A stretch of DNA of 61,152 nt, taken from Kitasatospora aureofaciens (GTDB taxonomy: Bacteria > Actinomycetota > Actinomycetes > Streptomycetales > Streptomycetaceae). Of this stretch, positions 1 to 7,364 are shown in pieces (position 1 is the first letter of the stretch; each line of letters opens with the position of its first letter). Location: assembly GCF_001188955.3 (NCBI RefSeq), contig NZ_JPRF03000041.1, positions 1 to 61,152 of the forward strand. Reading direction: 5' to 3'. Made by a program: the position numbers and the translations under genes. The notes under the pieces are model-generated. The model was not told the DNA's origin. It made no database searches and saw only the letters and a program-made list of their open reading frames with translations.

Positions 1-1
1 G

Positions 2-1021
2 GCCTGCCTGGAGGTGTCGCTGGCCCGCGCCGACGCCGGGCGCGCGGCCGCCGAGCAGGCGCTCGCGGAGCGGGAGGCCGAGCTCCGGGAGCACCGCGAG
101 CACGGGCGCGGCCTCAAGGAGGAACTGGACAAGCTGGTCGACGCCGGGCACCGGGACGAGGTGCTGCGGGCGGAGAAGCGGCTGCGGATCGAGCAGCTGG
201 AGGCCCGCGCGCTGGAGGAGTTCGGCATCGACGGGGGCGAGCTGCTGGCCTCGTACGGGCCGGACCAGCCCGTCCCGCCGTCAACGCCCGAGGACGGGCA
301 GGCGCCGGGGGAGCCGTACCCGTACGTCCGGGCCGAGCAGGAGAAGCGGTTGAAGGCCGCCGAGAAGGCGTATCAGCAGCTGGGCAAGGTCAACCCGCTG
401 GCGCTGGAGGAGTTCGCCGCGCTGGAGGAGCGCCACCAGTTCCTCGGCGAGCAGCTGGACGACCTCAAGCGCAGCCGGCGTGACCTGCTGGACATCGTCC
501 GGGACGTCGACCGGCGGGTCGAGCAGCTGTTCACCTCGGCGTACCACGACACCGCCGCCCAGTTCGAGGGCGTCTTCGCCCGGCTCTTCCCGGGCGGTGA
601 GGGGCGGCTGGTGCTGACCGACCCGGACAACATGCTCACCACCGGGGTCGAGGTGGAGGCCCGGCCGCCCGGCAAGAAGGTCAAACGGCTGTCGCTGCTG
701 TCCGGCGGCGAGCGCTCGCTGACCGCCGTGGCCCTGCTGGTGGCGATCTTCAAGGCCCGCCCCAGCCCGTTCTACGTGATGGACGAGGTGGAGGCGGCGC
801 TGGACGAGACCAACCTGCGCCGGCTGATCGGGATCATGGAGGAGCTGCGGGAGAGCTCCCAGCTGATCGTGGTCACCCACCAGAAGCTGACCATGGAGTC
901 CGCCGACGCGCTGTACGGCGTGACCATGAAGGGCGACGGCATCTCCCAGGTGATCAGCCAGCGGCTGCGCGACGAGCACCGCGAGCGGCGTCCTTCAGGC
1001 GTCCGTAGGGTGACGGTCTAG
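2..1021 (+). CDS. smc: Chromosome segregation protein SMC, C-terminal part
   Basis: This is the 3' end of a gene whose start lies left of the window; the frame is already open at base 2. SMC is the ATPase core of bacterial condensin and organises and segregates the nucleoid with ScpA and ScpB. The first half is charged, heptad-like and Glu/Arg/Leu rich, the returning coiled coil. The second half is the C-terminal ATPase head. It has the ABC signature LSGGER (about nt 705-722), a Walker B segment ending in the Asp-Glu of YVMDEVEAALD (nt 772-804) and a switch His in VVTHQKL. The protein ends about 50 bases before ftsY, the usual actinobacterial order. Identity is firm; only the true start is missing. 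Confidence 0.95.
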   Translation, partial: ACLEVSLARADAGRAAAEQALAEREAELREHREHGRGLKEELDKLVDAGHRDEVLRAEKRLRIEQLEARALEEFGIDGGELLASYGPDQPVPPSTPEDGQAPGEPYPYVRAEQEKRLKAAEKAYQQLGKVNPLALEEFAALEERHQFLGEQLDDLKRSRRDLLDIVRDVDRRVEQLFTSAYHDTAAQFEGVFARLFPGGEGRLVLTDPDNMLTTGVEVEARPPGKKVKRLSLLSGGERSLTAVALLVAIFKARPSPFYVMDEVEAALDETNLRRLIGIMEELRESSQLIVVTHQKLTMESADALYGVTMKGDGISQVISQRLRDEHRERRPSGVRRVTV

Positions 1022-1069
1022 GCCGGGCTGCGGTCCGGAACGGCTCCGGTCACGGATACTGGGGGCGTT

Positions 1070-2278
1070 ATGGAATACGTGATCCTTGCCGTAGTCATCG
1101 CCGTGGTCGCCATCGGCGCGATCGCCGGCCTCGTCGTTTCCGGCAGACGACGCCAGCAGCTGCCCCCGAAGTCGCAGGCGCCGGTCATCACGGCGCCGAA
1201 GACCCCCCAGGAGCCCCAGGTCGGCGAGGAGGCCGCGCCTCCGACCGAGGAGCCGCGCCGCACCGTCGAGGAGGTGCCGCTCCCCGAGGCCCCCGAGGCC
1301 GTCGAGGTCGAGGCTCCGGCCGAGGCCGAGGTGGCACCCGCCATCGAGGTCCCCGAGCCCACCGCCGGCCGGCTGGTCCGGCTTCGCTCCCGGCTCTCCC
1401 GCTCGCAGAACTCGCTCGGCAAGGGTCTGCTCTCGCTGCTCTCCCGCGAGCACCTGGACGAGGACACCTGGGAGGAGATCGAGGAGACCCTGCTCACCGC
1501 GGACGTCGGCGTCGCCCCGACCCAGGAGCTCGTCGAGCGGCTGCGCACCCGGGTGAAGGTGCTCGGCACCCGTACCCCGGACGAGCTGCGCGGCCTGCTG
1601 CGCGAGGAGCTGGTCGAGCTGGTCGGCAAGGACGCCGACCGCACCGTCCGCTCGACCAAGCACGAGGAGGGCCCGGCCGTGGTCCTGGTCGTCGGCGTCA
1701 ACGGCGTCGGCAAGACCACCACCACCGGCAAGCTGGCCCGGGTGCTGGTCGCCGACGGCCGCAAGGTGGTGCTCGGCGCGGCCGACACCTTCCGGGCCGC
1801 CGCCGCGGACCAGCTGCAGACCTGGGGCGAGCGGGTCGGTGCGCGCACCGTGCGCGGCCCGGAGGGCGGCGACCCGGCCTCGATCGCCTTCGACGCGGTC
1901 AAGGAGGGCATCGCCGAGGGTGTGGACACCGTGCTGATCGACACCGCCGGCCGACTGCACACCAAGACCGGCCTGATGGACGAGCTGGGCAAGGTCAAGC
2001 GGGTCGTCGAGAAGCACGGCCCGGTGGACGAGGTGCTGCTGGTGCTGGACGCCACCACCGGCCAGAACGGCCTGATCCAGGCCCGGGTGTTCGCCGAGGT
2101 GGTGGACATCACCGGCATCGTGCTGACCAAGCTGGACGGCACCGCCAAGGGCGGCATCGTGGTCGCGGTGCAGCGCGAGCTGGGCGTGCCGGTCAAGCTG
2201 ATCGGTCTGGGCGAGGGCGCGGACGACCTGGCGCCGTTCGAGCCGGGTGCGTTCGTGGACGCGCTGATCGGGGACTGA
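1070..2278 (+). CDS. ftsY: Signal recognition particle receptor FtsY
   Basis: FtsY is the SRP receptor GTPase that docks Ffh-ribosome complexes at the membrane so that membrane proteins insert co-translationally. The 402-residue product opens with a hydrophobic segment (about residues 3-25) and then an acidic Glu/Pro/Ala-rich linker, the actinobacterial form of the A domain. The NG domain follows: P-loop GVNGVGKTTTTGK near residue 209, DTAGR near 290 and TKLDG near 352. The start is the ATG at 1070, directly before the membrane segment. It follows smc by 48 bases and ends before a UUCG-capped terminator. Ffh, its partner, lies about 8 kb downstream. Confidence 0.96.
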   Translation: MEYVILAVVIAVVAIGAIAGLVVSGRRRQQLPPKSQAPVITAPKTPQEPQVGEEAAPPTEEPRRTVEEVPLPEAPEAVEVEAPAEAEVAPAIEVPEPTAGRLVRLRSRLSRSQNSLGKGLLSLLSREHLDEDTWEEIEETLLTADVGVAPTQELVERLRTRVKVLGTRTPDELRGLLREELVELVGKDADRTVRSTKHEEGPAVVLVVGVNGVGKTTTTGKLARVLVADGRKVVLGAADTFRAAAADQLQTWGERVGARTVRGPEGGDPASIAFDAVKEGIAEGVDTVLIDTAGRLHTKTGLMDELGKVKRVVEKHGPVDEVLLVLDATTGQNGLIQARVFAEVVDITGIVLTKLDGTAKGGIVVAVQRELGVPVKLIGLGEGADDLAPFEPGAFVDALIGD

Positions 2279-2297
2279 CCGGGGCCTCCCGTCGGTG

Positions 2298-2327
2298 AGG
2301 GTCCGCTCCTTCGGGGGCGGGCCCTTT
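2298..2327 (+). terminator. Terminator after ftsY with a UUCG tetraloop
   Basis: A 12-bp stem (2298-2309 with 2314-2325, including G-U pairs) is capped by TTCG and followed by a short T run. It lies between the convergent ends of ftsY and the minus-strand prim-pol-like gene. Confidence 0.7.
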
Positions 2328-2463
2328 CGCGTGTGTCGGGCGACCGCCTCGAGCGGAAGGGGCGCGCCGGTGCCGGAAGGGAGGAGCGGCGAGAGCGGGG
2401 GGCGAGCGCCGGAGCGACGACCGTCGGCGCCGGATCAGAGCGTCCCGGAGGCGAGCGGGCGAG

Positions 2464-3153
2464 TCACGAAGCCATCCAGGCCGGCTCGGCGGTGCGCTCG
2501 CGGCTGCGGTGGCAGGCGTAGGCGAGGGTGCCGAGCAGCAGCCGGGCCTCGGGCGGGCAGCCGGCGTTGTCGCGGGTGGGGCGACGCAGCCAGCGGACCG
2601 GGCCGAGTTCGCCGAGGACGGTGGGCGGGGCGGCGACGTAGCTGCCCTCGCCGTGGCAGGTGAGGTCGAGCGCGGCGTCGTCCCAGCCCATCCGGTAGAG
2701 CAGGTCGGGCAGGCGGCGGGCGGTTCCGGCGGCGACCAGGAACTGCAGTCGGCCGGTGGGCGGGGCGAGCACCGGGCCGATCTGGGTGCCCATCCGCTCC
2801 AGCCGGACCAGCGCCTGGAGGCCGGCCTGCTCGGGGACGTCCAGCACGTCGAAGGCGCGGCCGGTGGGGAAGAGCACCGAGCCCTCGGCGCCGGTGGCGG
2901 CCCGGCTCGCGCTGCCCGGTACGGGGTGCAGGCCGGGGGCGGCGCAGCGGTGGGAGCCGCAGGGACAGCGGGTCGGGGCGGTGGCGCCGGTGCCCGGGGT
3001 GCCGGTGGCCGGGTCGCCGGGGGCGACCGTCCAGCCCCAGCGGCCGGTGTACTCCGCGGCGGCCTGGGACGCGGTGACCTTGGTGCGGCGGCGCGCGCCC
3101 AGCGGTGCCAGCCGCAGGTGCCCCAGTCGAAGTTCGCCGAACAGGTTGTCCAT
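2464..3153 (-). CDS. Small prim-pol-like protein (bifunctional DNA primase/polymerase N-terminal fold)
   Basis: A 229-residue protein. It resembles the N-terminal domain of actinobacterial and phage primase-polymerases: a Cys/His-rich stretch CPCGSHRCAAPGLHP in the first third, then a strand pattern with DVLDVP, GPVL, QFLVAAGTARR and VRWLRRP. No helicase or complete polymerase module is attached, so a catalytic role is unproven. The start is the ATG at 3153, preceded by GGGGGAGG on the minus strand, although the gap to it is only one base. It is divergent from nsdA. A shorter relative lies at 57424-57855. Family placement is from sequence pattern; function is unknown. Confidence 0.75.
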   Translation of the reverse strand: MDNLFGELRLGHLRLAPLGARRRTKVTASQAAAEYTGRWGWTVAPGDPATGTPGTGATAPTRCPCGSHRCAAPGLHPVPGSASRAATGAEGSVLFPTGRAFDVLDVPEQAGLQALVRLERMGTQIGPVLAPPTGRLQFLVAAGTARRLPDLLYRMGWDDAALDLTCHGEGSYVAAPPTVLGELGPVRWLRRPTRDNAGCPPEARLLLGTLAYACHRSRERTAEPAWMAS

Positions 3154-3767
3154 GCCTCCCCCAACAGGTTGTCGTTGCCGATGGTTACGGGATGGTGACT
3201 GTGTGTTGATTGTCCGTTGCGTGGTGCGTGGTGCGGTGGCGGCGCGCAGCGCTTGGCGCGCGCCTGTTGCGACGGTGTGCCTCGGGCGCCGCCTTGTGGG
3301 GGCGGCGCCGATGCCGGATCGTCGGGTGCGTGAGGCGGTTGCCGTCCCGAGTGGACGGCGAAATCGCTTGTGGCAGCGGTGGATTGCGAGGTCTGCCGGG
3401 GCTTCCGGGGTTGGCCGGGGGACTTGGCGGCCCGCATATGCCGGACCGTCGCGACTACCTAGTGAAGCCTGTGCCCCCGTGCTTCGGTTCACTCCTGGGG
3501 GTGGCGAAAGGTGGCGTTTCGCCAGGGCCGCTCCCACGGGTGCCCCGAGGGGCACTACGTTCAGCACACGGACGTCGCCGGGGTTCCTGCTCCGGGCCGT
3601 CGGGGAACGGGAGTTGGGGATCTGACGCACCGTCTACGACGATGGCACACCAGTACGACGGGGCGGTACGCAGCACCTCAGGCACGGCACGTCTGGCAAG
3701 AGCCCGCACACCGTCGGGCGGTCACGATCGGGGCCCCGCAGGGGCCGGGCGGGATGGGGACGTTCCC
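3154..3767. other. Long gene-free divergent region before nsdA
   Basis: About 610 bases between the minus-strand prim-pol-like gene and nsdA. Open frames here are not convincing: composition is irregular and no family is recognisable. It should hold divergent promoters and a long nsdA leader. The only clear structure is the hairpin at 3502-3524. Confidence 0.6.
3502..3524 (+). promoter_or_regulatory. Perfect 8-bp inverted repeat in the nsdA upstream region
   Basis: TGGCGAAA at 3502-3509 pairs exactly with TTTCGCCA at 3517-3524 across a 7-base spacer. It could be an operator or an RNA hairpin. It is AT-richer than its surroundings and has no T tract, so it is not a standard terminator. Confidence 0.45.
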
Positions 3768-5222
3768 ATGGCAGAGAAGCAACCCAATGAGAAGCTGACC
3801 ACGTGGTTCGCCCGCAGCGGCTGGTCCAAGGGCGAGTTGGCCCGCCAGGTCAACCGCCGGGCCCGGCAGATCGGCGCCCACCACGTGTCCACCGACACCT
3901 CCCGGGTGCGCCGCTGGCTCGACGGCGAGCAGCCCCGCGAGCCGATCCCCAAGATCATGTCGGAGCTGTTCTCGGAGCGCTTCGGCTCGGTGGTCTCGAT
4001 CGAGGACCTCGGCCTGCGCGCCGCGATCCCGGTCTCCACCGTCGGCGGCGGCGTGGACCTGCCGTGGAGCGGACCGCAGACCGTCCAGCTGATCAGCGAC
4101 TACTCCCGCAGCGACCTGATGCTCAACCGCCGGGGATTCCTCGGCACCTCGCTGGCGCTGACCGCCGGCGCCGCGCTGATCGAGCCGATGCAGCGCTGGC
4201 TCGCCCCCGGCCCGACCGGCGTGCCCACCCCGATCCTCACCGCGGCCAACGGCGGCGAGGCGTTCACCGGCCGGCTCTCGGAGCCCGAGCTGGAACTGCT
4301 GGAGCAGACCACCGTCATGTTCCGCCAGTGGGATGCCCAGAACGGCGGCGGGCTGCGCCGCAAGGCCGTGGTCGGCCAGCTCCACGAGGTCACCGACCTG
4401 CTCCAGGAGACGTACAGCGAGGACACCACCAAGCGGCTGTTCCGGCTCACCGCCGAACTCGCCCACCTGGCCGGCTGGATGTCCTACGACGTCGGGATGC
4501 ACCCGAGCGCGCAGAAGTACTATGTGCTGGCCCTGCACGCGGCCAAGGAGGCCGGCGACCGCCCGTTCGGCGCGCTGATCCTCACCGACATGAGCCGCCA
4601 GATGATCCACCTCAACCGGGGCGAGGACGCCCTGGAGCTGATCCACCTGGCCCAGTACGGCAGCCGCGACACCGCCACCCCGCGCCAGCAGTCCCTGCTG
4701 TACGCGATGGAGGCGCGCGCCTACGCCACCATCGGCGAGGTCAACCGCTGCGCCCGGGCGATCCGGCTGTCCGAGGACACCTTCACCGACATCCGCGACG
4801 GGGACGGCGAGCCGGACTGGCTGAAGTTCTTCTCGCCGGCCGAGCTGAACGCCGAGAACGCCCACTCGTACCGCGACCTGGCGTACCACTCGGACAACGC
4901 CCAGCTGTACGCCTCGCTGTCGGCGCCGGTGATGGAGCGCGCGGTCGACCTGTTCCGCCAGGACGAGGACCACGTGCGCTCGTACGCCTTCAACCTGATC
5001 GGCATGGCCAGCGTGCACCTGCTGCAGAAGGAGGCCGAGGAGGCCGTCCGGTACGCCGAGCAGGCGGTGGACATCGCGACCAAGGTGCGGTCGGAGCGGC
5101 TGAACTCCCGGGTCCGCAAGACCACGGAGGCGGCGTCCGCCCGGTTCCGGGGCGTGGACGCGGTGAGCCGGCTCAAGGAGCGGGTGGTTCAGGACATTCC
5201 GGAGTTCGTCTCGGTGGTCTGA
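3768..5222 (+). CDS. nsdA: NsdA-type developmental regulator
   Basis: NsdA is a Streptomyces protein that negatively affects sporulation and antibiotic production. This 484-residue copy has the expected position between ftsY and amtB. The N-terminal 80 residues are basic and HTH-like (WFARSGWSKGELARQVN, then TSRVRRWLDGEQP). Near residue 121 comes NRRGFLGTSLALTAGAAL, a hydrophobic RR-containing segment also common in Streptomyces HTH-TPR regulators. The C-terminal half is helical with TPR-like repeats (for example LALHAAKEAGDRPFGALIL). The start is the ATG at 3768, where conserved-looking sequence begins; the frame stays open upstream but reads as non-coding. The Shine-Dalgarno match is weak. 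A strong terminator follows. Confidence 0.85.
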   Translation: MAEKQPNEKLTTWFARSGWSKGELARQVNRRARQIGAHHVSTDTSRVRRWLDGEQPREPIPKIMSELFSERFGSVVSIEDLGLRAAIPVSTVGGGVDLPWSGPQTVQLISDYSRSDLMLNRRGFLGTSLALTAGAALIEPMQRWLAPGPTGVPTPILTAANGGEAFTGRLSEPELELLEQTTVMFRQWDAQNGGGLRRKAVVGQLHEVTDLLQETYSEDTTKRLFRLTAELAHLAGWMSYDVGMHPSAQKYYVLALHAAKEAGDRPFGALILTDMSRQMIHLNRGEDALELIHLAQYGSRDTATPRQQSLLYAMEARAYATIGEVNRCARAIRLSEDTFTDIRDGDGEPDWLKFFSPAELNAENAHSYRDLAYHSDNAQLYASLSAPVMERAVDLFRQDEDHVRSYAFNLIGMASVHLLQKEAEEAVRYAEQAVDIATKVRSERLNSRVRKTTEAASARFRGVDAVSRLKERVVQDIPEFVSVV

Positions 5223-5242
5223 ACGGTCCCCGGGCGAGGACA

Positions 5243-5280
5243 CCACCGACCGTGACGGCCGCCGCCGTCACGGTCGGTGG
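5243..5280 (+). terminator. Strong terminator after nsdA
   Basis: A perfect 17-bp stem (5243-5259 with 5264-5280) with the 4-base loop CGCC lies just after the nsdA stop. It is followed by CGTTTCC. It should insulate nsdA from the nitrogen operon. Confidence 0.8.
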
Positions 5281-5379
5281 CGTTTCCGGCGACGGACCGT
5301 GCGGCGCGGCGGCACGGTAACCCGTCCGGCCCAACGACAGGGCCGTGGTTCACGTGCCCGTAACCAGCGCGTCGCATGC

Positions 5380-5417
5380 GTCACGGCCGTGAAACAACCG
5401 GCCGCACTGGCCGAAAC
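5380..5417 (+). promoter_or_regulatory. GlnR box upstream of amtB
   Basis: GTCAC (5380-5384), 6 nt, GAAAC (5391-5395), 6 nt, CCGCA (5402-5406), 6 nt, GAAAC (5413-5417). This has the a-n6-b-n6-a-n6-b spacing of Streptomyces GlnR boxes (GTnAC-n6-GAAAC), with the second a-site degenerate. An extra GTAAC lies at 5360-5364. It sits about 90 bases before amtB, as expected for nitrogen control of amtB-glnK-glnD. Confidence 0.8.
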
Positions 5418-5507
5418 CAGCCTTCGGCACTCTCCTGTTCATCGCCGCCACCCCGGGTGGCACGGGACAGGTACCCGGGGAGCGGCCCTCACGCAGAGGA
5501 GACGCCG

Positions 5508-6896
5508 ATGCCGGACGGCTTCAGCGCGGGCGACACCGCCTTCGTGCTCATCAGTGCGGCCCTGGTCATGGTGATGACCCCGGGCCTGGCCTTCTTCTAC
5601 GGGGGCATGGTCAGGGCCAAGAGCACACTGAACATGCTGGCGATGAGCTTCCTCTCGCTCGGCATCGTCAGCGTGCTGTGGGTCCTCTACGGCTACTCGC
5701 TCAGCTTCGGGCCCGACGCCTTCGCCGGGCTCATCGGAAACCTGGACTTCCTCGGGATGCGCGGCATCGGGCTGAACGAGCTGAGCGGCTCGATCCCGGT
5801 GACGGCTTTCGCGATCTTCCAGCTGATGTTCGCGATCATCACCCCGGCCCTGATCAGCGGCGCCATCGCGGACCGGGCCAAGTTCGGCGCCTGGGGCCTG
5901 TTCATCGCGCTCTGGGTGACGGTCGTCTACTTCCCGGTCGCACACTGGGTGTTCTTCGTCGACAACGGCCACGGCGGCTGGCTGGGCGACCGGAACGGCG
6001 TGATCGACTTCGCCGGCGGTACGGCCGTGCACATCAACGCCGGTGTGGCGGGCCTCGCGCTCTGCCTGGTGCTGGGCAAGCGGATCGGCTTCAAGAAGGA
6101 CCCGATGCGCCCGCACAGCCTGCCGCTGGTGATGCTCGGCTCCGGGCTGCTCTGGTTCGGCTGGTTCGGCTTCAACGCGGGCTCGGCGCTGGCCGCCAAC
6201 GGCGTCGCCGCGATGGCGATGGTCAACACCCAGGTCGCCACCGGCGCGGCGCTGGTCGGCTGGCTGGTCTTCGAGAAGCTCAAGCACGGCGCGTTCACCA
6301 CGCTGGGTGCCGCCTCCGGCGCGGTGGCCGGGCTGGTCGCGATCACCCCGGCCTGCGGTTCGGTGAGTCCGCTCGGCGCGGTGGCGATCGGCCTGATCGC
6401 GGGCGCGGTCTGCGCCGCCGCGGTCTCGCTCAAGTACCGCTGGGGCTTCGACGACTCGCTCGACGTGGTGGGTGTGCACGCGGTGGGCGGGGCGATCGGC
6501 TCGCTGCTGATCGGCCTGTTCGCCACCGGCGGGGTCGGCCAGACCGCCAAGGGCCTGTTCTACGGCGGCGGGCCGGCCCAGCTCGGCAAGCAGGCGATGG
6601 GCGTGGCGGTGGTCGCGGCGTACTCCTTCGTGCTGTCCTGGCTGCTGGCCAAGGCGGTCGACAAGCTGGTCGGCTTCCGGGTCCCCGAGGAGGTCGAGGT
6701 GGCCGGCATCGACCAGGCGGAACACGCCGAGTCCGCCTACGATTTCAGCGCCGTCGGCGCGGGCCTGGCCCGGGCGCTCCCCTCCCTGGGCACCGGTGCC
6801 GCGCCCGGCGGGAAGCCTGCCGGGAAGGCCGCCGAGAAGGCTGCTGAGAAGTCCGCCCAGAAGACTGCCGAGAAGACCGAGGTCGACGCCCGATGA
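5508..6896 (+). CDS. amtB: Ammonium transporter AmtB
   Basis: An Amt/Rh family channel for ammonium at low external nitrogen. The 462-residue product has the usual family length. It shows about eleven hydrophobic segments, the family start FSAGDTAFVLISAALVMVMT, the FYGGMVRAK loop, and a conserved histidine in VVGVHAVGG. The C-terminal tail is long, Ala/Lys rich and hydrophilic, beyond the usual regulatory tail that meets PII. The start is the ATG at 5508, with AGAGGAG 8 bases upstream. The stop overlaps the glnK start (ATGA), so the two are translationally coupled. The GlnR box at 5380-5417 is the likely control element. Confidence 0.96.
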   Translation: MPDGFSAGDTAFVLISAALVMVMTPGLAFFYGGMVRAKSTLNMLAMSFLSLGIVSVLWVLYGYSLSFGPDAFAGLIGNLDFLGMRGIGLNELSGSIPVTAFAIFQLMFAIITPALISGAIADRAKFGAWGLFIALWVTVVYFPVAHWVFFVDNGHGGWLGDRNGVIDFAGGTAVHINAGVAGLALCLVLGKRIGFKKDPMRPHSLPLVMLGSGLLWFGWFGFNAGSALAANGVAAMAMVNTQVATGAALVGWLVFEKLKHGAFTTLGAASGAVAGLVAITPACGSVSPLGAVAIGLIAGAVCAAAVSLKYRWGFDDSLDVVGVHAVGGAIGSLLIGLFATGGVGQTAKGLFYGGGPAQLGKQAMGVAVVAAYSFVLSWLLAKAVDKLVGFRVPEEVEVAGIDQAEHAESAYDFSAVGAGLARALPSLGTGAAPGGKPAGKAAEKAAEKSAQKTAEKTEVDAR

Positions 6897-7231
6897 AGCT
6901 CATCACCGCCGTGATCAAGCCGTACCGCCTGGACGAGGTGAAGGCCGCCCTGCAGGCCTTCGGGATCCACGGCCTGACCGTCACCGAGGCCAGCGGCTAC
7001 GGCCGCCAGCGCGGCCACACCGAGGTCTACCGGGGCGCCGAGTACACCGTGGACCTGGTGCCGAAGGTCAGGATCGAGGTCCTGGTCGAGGACGAGGACG
7101 CCGACGAGCTGATCGACGTCCTGGTGAAGGCCGCCCGGACCGGGAAGATCGGTGACGGCAAGGTGTGGAGCATCCCGGTCGACACCGCCGTCCGGGTCCG
7201 CACCGGCGAACGCGGGCCCGACGCCCTGTGA
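6893..7231 (+). CDS. glnK: Nitrogen regulatory PII protein GlnK
   Basis: A 112-residue trimeric PII signal protein that senses ATP/ADP and 2-oxoglutarate and blocks AmtB. The start MKLITAVIKPYRLDEVKAAL and the T-loop GHTEVYRGAEYTVDL are canonical. Tyr51 is the conserved T-loop tyrosine; in Streptomyces PII it is adenylylated by GlnD. The C-terminal signature GKIGDGKVWSIPVDTAVRVR is complete. The gene overlaps amtB by four bases and precedes glnD, so sensor, channel and modifying enzyme sit together. Confidence 0.98.
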   Translation: MKLITAVIKPYRLDEVKAALQAFGIHGLTVTEASGYGRQRGHTEVYRGAEYTVDLVPKVRIEVLVEDEDADELIDVLVKAARTGKIGDGKVWSIPVDTAVRVRTGERGPDAL

Positions 7232-7244
7232 GGCACTGAGCGAT

Positions 7245-7285
7245 CCGGCGGGCCCGCCCTCCCCCACGGGGCGCGGGTCCGCCGG
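7245..7285 (+). terminator. Hairpin between glnK and glnD
   Basis: A 13-bp arm at 7245-7257 pairs with 7273-7285 (one G-U pair). No T tract follows. It may be a partial terminator or attenuator that lowers glnD expression relative to amtB-glnK. Confidence 0.45.
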
Positions 7286-7364
7286 TCGGCGTACCCGCGC
7301 CCGGGCCCCGCTACGGCCGTACGGGCGCCCAGGACCAACCCGCACGACGGACGGGACTCCGCGC

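Noticed and set aside
3210..3767. In-frame upstream extension of nsdA of about 186 codons
   Set aside because: Composition is irregular, Gly/Arg rich and without motifs. The NsdA domain begins at ATG 3768.
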